Positions 25,301 through 34,128 of a stretch of DNA of 64,000 nt are shown here, one piece after another. The notes under the pieces are model-generated. The model was not told the DNA's origin. It saw only the letters and a program-made list of their open reading frames with translations, and ran no database searches. Position 1 is the first letter of the stretch. The number at the start of each line of letters is the position of its first letter. A program made the position numbers and the translations under genes. Source of the DNA: Sphingobacteriales bacterium (GTDB taxonomy: Bacteria > Bacteroidota > Bacteroidia > Chitinophagales > Chitinophagaceae); the NCBI GenBank assembly GCA_016192105.1, contig JACPUV010000044.1, positions 1-64,000 of the forward strand, given 5' to 3'.

Positions 25301-27330
25301 TGGCTATTATCGCAGCGTTCATAGTTGTTATCCTGTTAGCCGTGGCGCTTATTCCATGGATGAATGTACTGTGGAAGGGGGTCATTACAGTCGCTGCCGT
25401 ATGTGTACTGGCCCTGCTCAGCAGCATCATCGCGGCGGGCGCTTTGTCGGGAAACCATTTTGAACAGCTGTTCCGGGGATCAGCCATAACAGGACCCATC
25501 CCGGTCCGGGTGGATGCCTTGTCCGGCTTTTTTATGCTGATCATCAATTTCACTTTTATAACCGGCGCTTTTTACGGGCTGCAGTACATGAAAGCATACC
25601 GGAAGCAATCAACGGATATTTCCCTTCACGGGATCAGCTTTATACTGGCGCAGGCCAGCCTCCTGGCCATTTGCGTCCTGCAAAATTCAATCGCTTTTCT
25701 CATTGCCTGGGAGATCATGGCCCTGTCATCCTTTATACTGATCATTTTCGAACATGGTAAAAGGGAGACGATAAAAGCGGGGATCAATTTCCTGATTCAG
25801 TCGCATATCTGTATCATGCTGCTGACCCTGGCTTTTATCTGGGTGGCGATGAAAAAGGATTCCTATGATTTCCGGGCGATTACTCTTTTCACTGCATCCG
25901 GCTCCCTGCTGACAGGAGTTGCTTTATTCCTCTGTTTCTTCATGGGGTTTGCTATAAAGGCCGGTTTTGTTCCTTTTCATACCTGGCTGCCGTATGCGCA
26001 CCCGGCAGCGCCCGCACATATTTCGGGGATTATGTCGGGCGTGATCATTAAAATCGGCATTTACGGAATACTGAGAATGCTGTTGCTGATCAGATGCGAT
26101 TACCTGCTGGTGGGGTATATCATCCTGTTTGTAGCTGTGATTACCGGCATTTACGGGGTGATGCTGGCAATTGTTCAGCACAACCTGAAAAGACTGCTGG
26201 CCTACCACAGTATTGAAAATATCGGCATCATCGGCATCGGTATCGGCCTGGGTTGTATCGGTATCGGGAAAGAAAATAATGTGTTGACTTTTTTGGGTTT
26301 TGCAGGCGCCCTGCTTCATACCCTCAATCACTCCCTTTTTAAATCACTTTTATTTTATGGCGCGGGAAATGTGTATCAGTCCGCCCATACCATGGATATT
26401 GAAAAACTGGGAGGCCTGGGAAAACGGATGCCCCACAGTTCTGTTTTATTCCTGGTTGCTTCACTGGCAATTTGCGGGTTACCTCCTTTCAACGGGTTTG
26501 TATCTGAATTTCTTATTTACAAAGGGGTGTTTTCCGGTTTACAGGGTTCGGATAAATTATTATTGTCCGGTATCGTAGGCGCCCTTTTCGGCCTTCCCCT
26601 GATCGGCGGACTGGCCATGCTCTGTTTTACCAAAGCTTATGGAACTGTTTTTTTAGGCAGGGCCCGTCATGCGCCTGACCAGCTGCCCCGGGAAGCCGGT
26701 GCAGGGAAATTGATTCCGATGTACGCGGTACTGCTGCTCATTATCGGGATCGGTTTATTTCCCCAGATTTTTATCACGGCGCTTGACCGGCCGCTTGCTT
26801 TATTCACCGGGATAAACAGTACCGCAGGGTTGCTGCCGGAAGCAGGGTCTGCCGGGAATACCATCTCTCAGGTGGGTACCTGGGCCTTGCTGTTCCTGCT
26901 CCTGGCGGGACTGGTTTTTTGGATCCGGAAAAAAATAACCGCGCTCAAACCCGTCACCCCGGGCAACACCTGGGGCTGCGGCTATACCGGGCCGGTAGAA
27001 AAAATGCAATATACCGCCAGTTCCTTTATCCGCTCCTACCGTAAACTGGCAGAGCCCCTGCTGTTAATTCATAAAAAGAAAAAGGAAATAAAAGAAGTGT
27101 TTCCCGGGGATGGGGGGCAGGAGACGCATCCGTATGACAAAGCGGAAGCCTGGCTGATCGATTATCCCCTGCAGCGTTTAAAGGGGTTCTTCAACCGGTT
27201 TACCTTTTTACAGAACGGCAACCTGCAGTTCTATATCCTGTACGGGGTGGTGTTTATTACACTGGTGCTGATTGTGCCGCTTGTAGCTGACTACCTGTTA
27301 TCATTGGTTAAATTTTTAAATAAATTATAA
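25300..27330 (+). CDS. HyfB/NuoL-like proton-channel subunit 2 (tandem paralog)
   Basis: 676 aa. Paralog of the preceding gene over its full length, with matching blocks WEIMALSSFIL, AIKAGFVPFHTWLPYAHPAAPAHISGIMSG, HTLNHSLFKSLLFYGAGNVYQ and TWGCGYTGPVEKMQYTASSF. Both copies keep the putative channel residues, so both are probably functional and the complex may carry an extra ion channel. Divergence between the copies is considerable, so the duplication is old. The start overlaps the upstream stop by one base. The next gene follows after two bases. Confidence 0.88.
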   Translation: MAIIAAFIVVILLAVALIPWMNVLWKGVITVAAVCVLALLSSIIAAGALSGNHFEQLFRGSAITGPIPVRVDALSGFFMLIINFTFITGAFYGLQYMKAYRKQSTDISLHGISFILAQASLLAICVLQNSIAFLIAWEIMALSSFILIIFEHGKRETIKAGINFLIQSHICIMLLTLAFIWVAMKKDSYDFRAITLFTASGSLLTGVALFLCFFMGFAIKAGFVPFHTWLPYAHPAAPAHISGIMSGVIIKIGIYGILRMLLLIRCDYLLVGYIILFVAVITGIYGVMLAIVQHNLKRLLAYHSIENIGIIGIGIGLGCIGIGKENNVLTFLGFAGALLHTLNHSLFKSLLFYGAGNVYQSAHTMDIEKLGGLGKRMPHSSVLFLVASLAICGLPPFNGFVSEFLIYKGVFSGLQGSDKLLLSGIVGALFGLPLIGGLAMLCFTKAYGTVFLGRARHAPDQLPREAGAGKLIPMYAVLLLIIGIGLFPQIFITALDRPLALFTGINSTAGLLPEAGSAGNTISQVGTWALLFLLLAGLVFWIRKKITALKPVTPGNTWGCGYTGPVEKMQYTASSFIRSYRKLAEPLLLIHKKKKEIKEVFPGDGGQETHPYDKAEAWLIDYPLQRLKGFFNRFTFLQNGNLQFYILYGVVFITLVLIVPLVADYLLSLVKFLNKL

Positions 27331-27332
27331 GA

Positions 27333-28238
27333 ATGATCAGTTTCATTTTAATTATCCTGACCAGTTTGTTCTTCTCCGGCATTATCATCCGGACGAAGAG
27401 CCGGACTTCGGGCCGTAAGGGCCCCGGCCTTTTCCAGCCGGTGAAGGACATAATCCGTTTGTTTAAAAAAGGAGCGGTTTACAGTAAAACCACCAGCTTT
27501 ATTTTCCAGGCCGCACCCAGCATTTATTATGCTTCCATCCTGATGGCCATCATGGTTATTCCATTGGGGGAATACCGGGGCATCATTTCTTTTGAAGGGG
27601 ATTTTGTGTTCTTTGCCTATTTGCTGGGGGTGGGGAAATTCTTTATGATCCTTGCCGCGCTGGACACCGGCAGCAGTTTTGAGGGCATGGGCGCCAGCCG
27701 GGAAGCCCTGTTTTCCATGTTCGCGGAACCCGCTTTTTTTATACTGATGGGTTCTTTTGCGCTGCTCACCGGGCATACTTCCTTCCAGGAAATATTTGCA
27801 TCGCTCCATTTCGGGTCTTACATCTCTTATATACTGGGGGTACTGGCCACCCTGGTGCTCGCGATGATTGCGATGGTGGAAAACAGCCGGATGCCTTTCG
27901 ACGATCCCAAAACACACCTGGAACTCACCATGGTTCATGAGGTCATGATACTGGACAACAGCGGCTTTGACCTGGGGTTGATCCTTCATGCCACCAACCT
28001 GAAATTCGGCATGTACGGCGCCCTGATTGCTAACCTGTTTATGGGCAGTTTCCCCCTGTACCTGACCATCCCGATCTTCCTGGGGATCCAGCTGCTCTTT
28101 GCGGTTTCGATCGGCCTGCTTGAATCCTTTACCGCCCGCTTCCGGATGAACCACAATGCCCAGTATATCCTGGCACTGTCATCGGTTTCCCTGTTGATTT
28201 TCCTGGGGGTATTGCTGATGTTAGGCCAGTTCAGTTAA
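27333..28238 (+). CDS. HyfC/NuoH-like membrane subunit
   Basis: 301 aa, eight or so helices. Homolog of NuoH/HycD/HyfC, the subunit linking the peripheral arm to the channel subunits and forming part of the quinone-chamber region in complex I. The conserved acidic loop VENSRMPFDDPKTHLELTMVHEVM (about 188-211) carries the family's Glu and Asp residues. ATG two bases after the previous stop. Its retention suggests the complex still couples a conformational change at the peripheral arm to ion movement. Confidence 0.88.
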   Translation: MISFILIILTSLFFSGIIIRTKSRTSGRKGPGLFQPVKDIIRLFKKGAVYSKTTSFIFQAAPSIYYASILMAIMVIPLGEYRGIISFEGDFVFFAYLLGVGKFFMILAALDTGSSFEGMGASREALFSMFAEPAFFILMGSFALLTGHTSFQEIFASLHFGSYISYILGVLATLVLAMIAMVENSRMPFDDPKTHLELTMVHEVMILDNSGFDLGLILHATNLKFGMYGALIANLFMGSFPLYLTIPIFLGIQLLFAVSIGLLESFTARFRMNHNAQYILALSSVSLLIFLGVLLMLGQFS

Positions 28239-28258
28239 TCAATAAAACAATGTGAAAG

Positions 28259-28888
28259 ATGACCAATGTACTGCTGATCATATTTACCATCTCCCTGCTA
28301 TACCTCGGTATCGCACACCGCCTGCTCACCTATATTAAAATTCTGACGATCCAGGGGGTGCTGCTGTTTGGGATTGCCTTTATTGAACTGATAGAGATCA
28401 ATGCGGTCAACCTGACTTTTGTACTGCTGGAGACGATCGTCATCAAGGCGATTGCCATTCCGCTGTTTTTGAATTACGTGATGAAGCGGAACCGGATCAC
28501 CCGGGATGCGGAACCATTTTTACCCAATTTTGTTTCCCTGATCCTGATCACATTGATCGTTATTACGACCTTTATCCTCTCGAATGCCATCAATGATGCC
28601 CGGATCAGTAAAATTTATTTTGTGGTGGCCATTTCCACCCTGTTTACAGGGCTGTACATTATCGTAACCCGTCATAAGCTGATCACCCATGTCATGGGAT
28701 ACCTTGTTATTGAAAACGGGGTGTTTATTTTATCCCTGGCCGTGGGCAATGAAATGCCGGTGCTGGTTAACCTGGGCATTTTGCTCGACATCTTTGCCAG
28801 CGTTTTCTTATTGGGCATTTTTGTGAACCGGATCGGGGATGTGCTGAAAGACGCGGATGTGGACCAGTTAAAAAGTTTAAAAGATTAA
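28259..28888 (+). CDS. HyfE/NuoK-like membrane subunit
   Basis: 209 aa, six or seven helices. Corresponds to HyfE, the hydrogenase-4 subunit whose C-terminal part resembles NuoK. The stretch GYLVIENGVFILSLAVGNEMPVLVNLGILLD carries the buried Glu residues typical of NuoK-like subunits. Starts at ATG 28259, 20 bases after the HyfC-like gene. Part of the same operon. Confidence 0.8.
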   Translation: MTNVLLIIFTISLLYLGIAHRLLTYIKILTIQGVLLFGIAFIELIEINAVNLTFVLLETIVIKAIAIPLFLNYVMKRNRITRDAEPFLPNFVSLILITLIVITTFILSNAINDARISKIYFVVAISTLFTGLYIIVTRHKLITHVMGYLVIENGVFILSLAVGNEMPVLVNLGILLDIFASVFLLGIFVNRIGDVLKDADVDQLKSLKD

Positions 28889-28907
28889 TCATAAATACCA
28901 AGCGAGC

Positions 28908-30335
28908 ATGACTGGAATTTACCTGGCAGGCGCATTCGGAATAAGCGGGTTTCTGTTTTTCAACAGGTCCAGGGTAATCAATTACCTCCTGGTTAGCGCT
29001 TTTCTTGTTTTGCAACTGGGTTTTACCATTTACGAATACCTGCATATAAACAAACCGGAACTGACTTATTTCACCCCGGATGCATTGGGCATCCTGCTGC
29101 TGGTCACGCTGACCATTATCAGTATTCCCGCCATGTATCACAGTTATATGTACCTGGGCAGCAAGCAGGATAATCCCGGGCATACCGCCATTTATTTTGC
29201 GGCCATGGTGGCGCTGCTTACTTCGGTCAGCGCAGCCTACCTGTCGAACCATATTGCGGTGACCTGGATCTTTGTGGAACTAACCACCCTGAGTGCATCT
29301 GCCCTGATCTATCACCGGAGAAATAACCGTTCCCTGGAGGGTACTTGGAAATATGTATTTGTTTGTGCAATCAGCATTACGCTTGTATTTATCGGTATTT
29401 TGTTTTTAAGCTTTTCCCTGTCCCAGGCCGGGGCCGATGACCTGTCCTTTTCAAACCTGCTGCGGAAAGCACCGGAGCTGAACCAGTTCTGGTTACGGCT
29501 GGCCTTCATCTTTATTTTTACGGGGTTCACCGCCAAACTGGGGCTGGTTCCCATGTACACAGCCGGGATCGATGCAAAAGATAAAGCGCCTTCACCGGCC
29601 GGGGCTTTAATGTCCAGTGTGCTGATGAATGTGGGCTTCGTGGGTATCTTCCGTTTTTATACAGTGGTCTCCCATACAACAGTACACAGCTGGGCCAACC
29701 ATATTATACTGATTGCGGCACTCCTTTCCATTTTTGTGGCTACGGTCTATATGACCAAAGTAAAAAATATCAAGCGCATGTTCGCTTATTCCAGTATTGA
29801 GCATGCCGGGCTTGTCATGCTGGGACTGGTGGCCGGGGGCGTCGGGTACTTTGCCGCAGTGCTGCACATCATCCTGCATGCTTTTATCAAAGCCAGCCTC
29901 TTCTTTCAGCAGGGCCAGATTTACCGTGTCTATCAGAGCAAGAGCATGTACGATGTGGGCAATTATTTCAAGTACAATCTTACCGGATCCATGGTGATGC
30001 TGCTGGGTTTCTTTTTTGCCACCGCCATGCCCCCATCGGGTTTATTTATCACCGAATTCATGATGTTCCGTTCCCTGTTTGAAGCCGGCTATTTGTGGGT
30101 ACTGGTCGTGGTGATGCTTTTATTAACAGTCATTATCTGGGCTTTCGGAAAAAATATTTTTAAACTGTTGTTCTCCGCGCCTGTTGCGTTTAAGGAAGAA
30201 GGGGTCGAAAAGATCAAACCGGTTGAATCCCTGTCCCAGTTTATATTATTGGGACTGGTTGTTTACCTGGGGCTGAACCCGCCACAGGAATTCTTACATC
30301 TTATCAGAGAGGCCATTAAAAACCTGCCGCAGTGA
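28908..30335 (+). CDS. HyfF/NuoN-like proton-channel subunit
   Basis: 475 aa, about 13-14 helices. Third antiporter-like subunit, of HyfF/NuoM/NuoN type, without the long lateral helix of NuoL. Channel residues lie in VELTTLSASALI and in TAKLGLVPMYTAGIDAKDKAPSPAGALMSSVLMN. The block FAYSSIEHAGLVMLG and the lysine helix HAFIKASLFFQQGQIY are also typical. Overall about 15-20 bases separate it from HyfE, and two bases from the HyfG-like gene. Confidence 0.85.
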   Translation: MTGIYLAGAFGISGFLFFNRSRVINYLLVSAFLVLQLGFTIYEYLHINKPELTYFTPDALGILLLVTLTIISIPAMYHSYMYLGSKQDNPGHTAIYFAAMVALLTSVSAAYLSNHIAVTWIFVELTTLSASALIYHRRNNRSLEGTWKYVFVCAISITLVFIGILFLSFSLSQAGADDLSFSNLLRKAPELNQFWLRLAFIFIFTGFTAKLGLVPMYTAGIDAKDKAPSPAGALMSSVLMNVGFVGIFRFYTVVSHTTVHSWANHIILIAALLSIFVATVYMTKVKNIKRMFAYSSIEHAGLVMLGLVAGGVGYFAAVLHIILHAFIKASLFFQQGQIYRVYQSKSMYDVGNYFKYNLTGSMVMLLGFFFATAMPPSGLFITEFMMFRSLFEAGYLWVLVVVMLLLTVIIWAFGKNIFKLLFSAPVAFKEEGVEKIKPVESLSQFILLGLVVYLGLNPPQEFLHLIREAIKNLPQ

Positions 30336-30336
30336 T

Positions 30337-31836
30337 ATGAATTATATAAGCATAAGAAATAATGAAACCATTCCCCTCTCCGCGATCCCGGAGCTGGGGT
30401 ATGCTGCTTTCCTGGAACTGAATGCGATGAGCCTGATTAAAAAAGCGTCAGCGCATTGTGTCAGTTATTTCGGGTACCCGGACAATGGCAAAACCCGGCT
30501 GATCTGCTGCATCGCCAACGACGACCAGCATATCATTTATGTATCTTCTGCCGTGGTCGATGGGTCCGGCCCCCTGCCTTCATTTTCAAGGCAGAACCTG
30601 GTATTTGAAAAATTTGAACGGGAAATTCACGAAAATCACGGGATTCAGTATTCCGATCATCCCTGGCTGAAACCGGTTCGTTACCCGTTTAACCGGGCTG
30701 ATAAGAAACAGTCGGTTGAGGGGTATCCCTTTTTCAAAATTGAAAGCGAGGAACTGCACGAAGTAGGCGTGGGTCCCATCCATGCAGGTATCATTGAGCC
30801 GGGTCATTTCCGGTTTATATGCAACGGGGAACAGATCCTGCACCTGGAAATTCAATTGGGTTACCAGCACCGGGGCATTGAACCCCTGTTCCTGGAAAAA
30901 AAGAAATTACTCCAGCGCAGCACCCTGGCCGAAAATATTGCGGGGGATTCTGTTGTCGGGCACAGCCTGGCTTTTGTAAACAGCTGGGAAAGTTTGTGCC
31001 ATTTTCAGCCCGACCGGGAATTGAAATTATCCCGGACGATTGCGCTGGAACTGGAACGGCTTGCCGTACATACCGGTGACCTGGGCGCCATCTGCATGGA
31101 TATCGGATACCAGTTAGGCAGTTCGGTTTACGGAAGATTGCGCACGCCGCTGATCAATTATTTCCAGCAATGGTGCGGCAACCGCCTGGCCAAGGGCCTG
31201 ATCCGGCCGGGGAAGTCGGATTATCCGCTTACCAAAACACTGACGGATGAATTGTTAAGGTTATTAGCAGAATACGAGAAGGATTTTGAAGAGATTTCCG
31301 AAGAATTATTCAGTCTCCCGAGCGCGCTGGCCCGGTTTGAGAAAACCGGAGTGATCACCCATGAACAGGCGCTGACACTGGGAACTGTAGGAATCTCGGC
31401 CCGCATGAGTGCGGTAAAAAGAGACATCCGGTCGTCACACCCGCATGATCTGTATGGCGAGTTACAGCATCAGCCATTGATTAAAAATCACGGGGATGTT
31501 CACTCGAGAGCCCGGCTCCGGAAAAAAGAGATCAATCAATCCATTGAGTATATCAGGGAGCTGATCCAAACCCTGCATGTCGCCCGGCCGGAGCCGGCTT
31601 CACTGGCAGGGCCGCGGGCCCATTCCTTTGCCGTATCCCTGGTGGAAGGCTGGAGGGGCGAAATTTGTCACTGTGCGGTTACCGGTGAAAATGGAGAGCT
31701 GGTCTGCTATAAGATAAAGGACCCTTCCTTTCACAACTGGCTGGCCATAGCCCTCGCAGTCAGGAATAACGAGATATCCGATTTCCCGGTTTGTAATAAA
31801 AGTTTTGACCTTTCGTATTGCGGTCATGATTTGTAA
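30337..31836 (+). CDS. HyfG-like subunit (NuoC-NuoD fusion) without [NiFe] ligands
   Basis: 499 aa. Residues about 25-115 resemble the NuoC/30-kDa domain and 135-499 the NuoD/hydrogenase large subunit, as in HycE and HyfG. The large-subunit framework is clear (HLEIQLGYQHRGIE, 169-182). At the place of the first CxxC motif the sequence reads ENIAGDSVVGHSL (199-211) with no cysteine. The C-terminus ends DLSYCGHDL instead of a D-P-C-x-x-C motif. It therefore cannot bind a [NiFe] centre in the known way and resembles Ehr (energy-converting hydrogenase related) or complex I subunits. Whether it binds quinone or another cofactor is unknown. Confidence 0.82.
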   Translation: MNYISIRNNETIPLSAIPELGYAAFLELNAMSLIKKASAHCVSYFGYPDNGKTRLICCIANDDQHIIYVSSAVVDGSGPLPSFSRQNLVFEKFEREIHENHGIQYSDHPWLKPVRYPFNRADKKQSVEGYPFFKIESEELHEVGVGPIHAGIIEPGHFRFICNGEQILHLEIQLGYQHRGIEPLFLEKKKLLQRSTLAENIAGDSVVGHSLAFVNSWESLCHFQPDRELKLSRTIALELERLAVHTGDLGAICMDIGYQLGSSVYGRLRTPLINYFQQWCGNRLAKGLIRPGKSDYPLTKTLTDELLRLLAEYEKDFEEISEELFSLPSALARFEKTGVITHEQALTLGTVGISARMSAVKRDIRSSHPHDLYGELQHQPLIKNHGDVHSRARLRKKEINQSIEYIRELIQTLHVARPEPASLAGPRAHSFAVSLVEGWRGEICHCAVTGENGELVCYKIKDPSFHNWLAIALAVRNNEISDFPVCNKSFDLSYCGHDL

Positions 31837-31855
31837 TAAATAAAGCTGAAAAAAA

Positions 31856-32608
31856 ATGCTGGACAATCTGAAAATACTGTTTCACCAGGGGAAGCAATAT
31901 ATTCCCGATGTAACTACAGCCGGGGTACCGGGTATATTCCGGGGCCGGCCCGTCATCAGTACGGAAAACATTCCGGAAGCTGAATGGACCGCACTCTGCC
32001 CGACCGGTGCGCTATCTGCCAGTCCCGCGGGTATTGATTTGGGAAAATGTACGTTTTGTGGCGAGTGCGCCCGGATCTTTCCCGGTAAAATAAGGTTTAC
32101 CGCCGATTATAAAATGGCGGTTAATGAGCGGGACAAACTTGTTATCCGGGAAGCGGATGACCCGGTACTGCAATTAAACCCGGAGCGGATAAGGAAAGAG
32201 ATCAGCTCTTTTTTCAGCGGTTCATTAAAATTAAGACAGGTATCGGCCGGCGGGGACAACAGTTGTGAAATGGAACTGAATGCCTGCGGAAATGTAAATT
32301 TTGATATGGGCCGGTTTGGGATAGAATTTGTGGCATCCCCCCGGCATGCGGACGGGATCGTTATTACGGGCCCGATAACGGAGAATATGGCGAAGCCCCT
32401 GCAAATCTGTTACGATGCGATCCCCGAACCGAAGATCATTATCCTGGCCGGCACCGATGCGATCAGCGGGGGCATATTTGCAGATAGTCCTGCCATAAAC
32501 CGGAGTTTCCTGGAGCGCTACACAGTGGATCTTTATATCCCCGGAAACCCCATTCATCCGCTTAGCTTTATTAACGGGGTCTTGGAACTGATCCGGAAAA
32601 GAAAGTAA
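31856..32608 (+). CDS. ferredoxin-HyfI (NuoB-like) fusion with depleted cluster ligands
   Basis: 250 aa. Residues 40-75 form a HyfH/NuoI-like ferredoxin segment with C48 (CPTGAL) plus C65, C68 and C71 (CTFCGEC), enough for exactly one [4Fe-4S] cluster. Residues 130-250 are NuoB/HycG-like, with SPRHADGIVITGPITENM (161-178), but the four ligands of the proximal cluster are mostly gone. The expected positions hold D134, C137, D201 (in AGTDAISGGIF) and N231 (in IPGNPIHP). Electrons from the ferredoxin cluster would have no obvious next stop. Last gene of the operon. Confidence 0.8.
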   Translation: MLDNLKILFHQGKQYIPDVTTAGVPGIFRGRPVISTENIPEAEWTALCPTGALSASPAGIDLGKCTFCGECARIFPGKIRFTADYKMAVNERDKLVIREADDPVLQLNPERIRKEISSFFSGSLKLRQVSAGGDNSCEMELNACGNVNFDMGRFGIEFVASPRHADGIVITGPITENMAKPLQICYDAIPEPKIIILAGTDAISGGIFADSPAINRSFLERYTVDLYIPGNPIHPLSFINGVLELIRKRK

Positions 32609-32645
32609 ACCGGTGACCGCGTTTATCCTGCGGGGACAGGGTAGC

Positions 32646-32653
32646 TATCTTTG
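32646..32653 (+). promoter_or_regulatory. Bacteroidota -7 promoter element TATCTTTG
   Basis: Exact TAnnTTTG match between the hydrogenase-like operon and the OmpA gene, giving the OmpA gene its own transcript with a leader of about 60 bases. Confidence 0.55.
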
Positions 32654-32719
32654 CTGTACCGGCCAATTATGGTGCTGAGCCGGCTGGTATCATTTTTTAA
32701 ATTCTTCAAATTTTATTTT

Positions 32720-33613
32720 ATGCGTATCTATCAGCTGATCCCGGTAGCGGCAGTTTCCCTCCTCTTGTTTTCCTGTGTAAGCAGTAAAAAATTTAAAGCG
32801 GCACAGGCGGATTATGCCCGGCTTGAAACAAAGTACAAAACGACAGAGAGCGATTTATCGGAATGCAGTACCGAAAAAGCCACCCTGGCCCGTCAGAAAG
32901 AAGCCCTGGAACGGGAAAAAGCATTATTGAATACGCGGGTAGGCGATTTGGTGAACCAGGTTGATTTTTTAAAGCAAAACAATAACCAGGCATTAAAGCA
33001 GCTGGAAAACCTGTCCGTGATCAGCGGCCAGCAGGCGGAAAGTATCCGGAAATCCATGGAAAATATCGGTGCAAAGGACGCTTATATTCAAACCCTGCAG
33101 CAGCAGATGGCCCATAAGGATTCCCTGAACATGGCCCTCGTGATGAACCTGAAAGGCGCGATCGGTAACCTGGAGGATGAGGACATCAATATCAAGGTGG
33201 ACAAGGGAGTTGTTTATATTGATATCTCAGACAAACTGCTGTTCAAAAGCGGTAGTTATGTGGTAACGGAAAAAGCCAAAATGGTGCTGGGTAAAGTGGC
33301 CCAGGTGCTGAAAGGCCAGCCGGATATGGAGTTTATGGTGGAAGGACATACCGATAATGTTCCGTATAAAGGGAGTGTACTTACCGATAACTGGGACCTG
33401 AGTGTGAAAAGAGCAACTGCCGTAGTAAGGATCCTGCAGCAGCAGTATGGGCTGGAACCCGCTAAGATGGCTGCTGCCGGTCGCGGTGAATACAAACCGC
33501 TGGCCGATAATAGTACAAAAGAGGGAAGGGCGGCTAACCGGAGAACAAGAATCCTGATCCTGCCACAGCTGGACCAGTTTTTTAAGCTGCTCGAAACACC
33601 GAAAGCTGATTAA
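32720..33613 (+). CDS. OmpA-family peptidoglycan-binding lipoprotein
   Basis: 297 aa from ATG 32720. Signal peptide with lipobox LFSC (Cys about 18). Residues about 30-150 are a long coiled coil, and about 165-290 an OmpA C-terminal domain. The latter has the peptidoglycan-binding signature FMVEGHTDNVPYKG, NWDLSVKRATAVVRILQ and GRGEYKPLADNSTKEGRAANRRTRI. It ties the outer membrane or a lipoprotein complex to the cell wall. Upstream in-frame starts exist, but the signal peptide begins here. It has its own promoter, so it is probably not part of the hydrogenase-like operon. Confidence 0.92.
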   Translation: MRIYQLIPVAAVSLLLFSCVSSKKFKAAQADYARLETKYKTTESDLSECSTEKATLARQKEALEREKALLNTRVGDLVNQVDFLKQNNNQALKQLENLSVISGQQAESIRKSMENIGAKDAYIQTLQQQMAHKDSLNMALVMNLKGAIGNLEDEDINIKVDKGVVYIDISDKLLFKSGSYVVTEKAKMVLGKVAQVLKGQPDMEFMVEGHTDNVPYKGSVLTDNWDLSVKRATAVVRILQQQYGLEPAKMAAAGRGEYKPLADNSTKEGRAANRRTRILILPQLDQFFKLLETPKAD

Positions 33614-33636
33614 CGAAGGCAGGCAGGAATTAAAAA

Positions 33637-33660
33637 GGCCATCCGCTACGGCGGATGGCC
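33637..33660 (-). terminator. intrinsic terminator of the NrfD operon
   Basis: Perfect arms GGCCATCCGC and GCGGATGGCC around a four-base loop. On the minus strand it is followed by TTTTTAA, so it closes the operon ending with the cytochrome c gene at 33684. Confidence 0.8.
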
Positions 33661-33683
33661 AAAAATATGTTAAAGACAGCTGC

Positions 33684-34091
33684 TTATTTCAGGGTCCTCA
33701 TATAGTTTATCACAGACCAGATATCATTTGCATCGGGAATTTTCTTTTTGAAGGAAGGCATATCCTTGCGTCCTTCGGAGGTCTTGTAAAACAGGGTTCC
33801 GTCTGTTTGTGACTGGAAAGCAGCTTTGGTGAAATCGCCGCATTCTGTATCCAGTTGTGACGCTTTGGGGCCATCTCCTTTACCTTTTGTACCATGGCAG
33901 GATTTGCAGTGCTGGTTATACAGCGCTTTCCCTTCTGTAACTGATTCCGCGTTACCCTTTAACGGATTAGCTTTATTTTTATAGGCATCCGGAACAGGCC
34001 AGGGTTGCTGCACTGTCGTTGTTCTGGGAATAAAGGACAGGAGTCCAAATGCGATAAGGCTGCCAGCAAAAACAAGTACTTTAGATTTCAT
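33684..34091 (-). CDS. class I cytochrome c, exported
   Basis: 135 aa. An N-terminal membrane segment or signal (about 4-20) is followed by one c-type heme domain with a canonical CKSCHG motif (residues 62-67, roughly) and a likely distal methionine in KDMPSFKKKI. Small monoheme electron carrier on the periplasmic side. Last gene of the five-gene operon 37696-33684 with the NrfD membrane protein and the Fe-S protein, so it is probably their electron donor or acceptor. In contrast to the downstream cassettes, its heme motif has normal spacing. Confidence 0.9.
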   Translation of the reverse strand: MKSKVLVFAGSLIAFGLLSFIPRTTTVQQPWPVPDAYKNKANPLKGNAESVTEGKALYNQHCKSCHGTKGKGDGPKASQLDTECGDFTKAAFQSQTDGTLFYKTSEGRKDMPSFKKKIPDANDIWSVINYMRTLK

Positions 34092-34128
34092 TTTTTTAGG
34101 TTTTTATATATTTAATAGATTGTTGAAT

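Noticed and set aside
23300..32608. A functional [NiFe] group 4 hydrogenase
   Set aside because: The large subunit has no CxxC ligands for nickel, so hydrogen metabolism is not supported.
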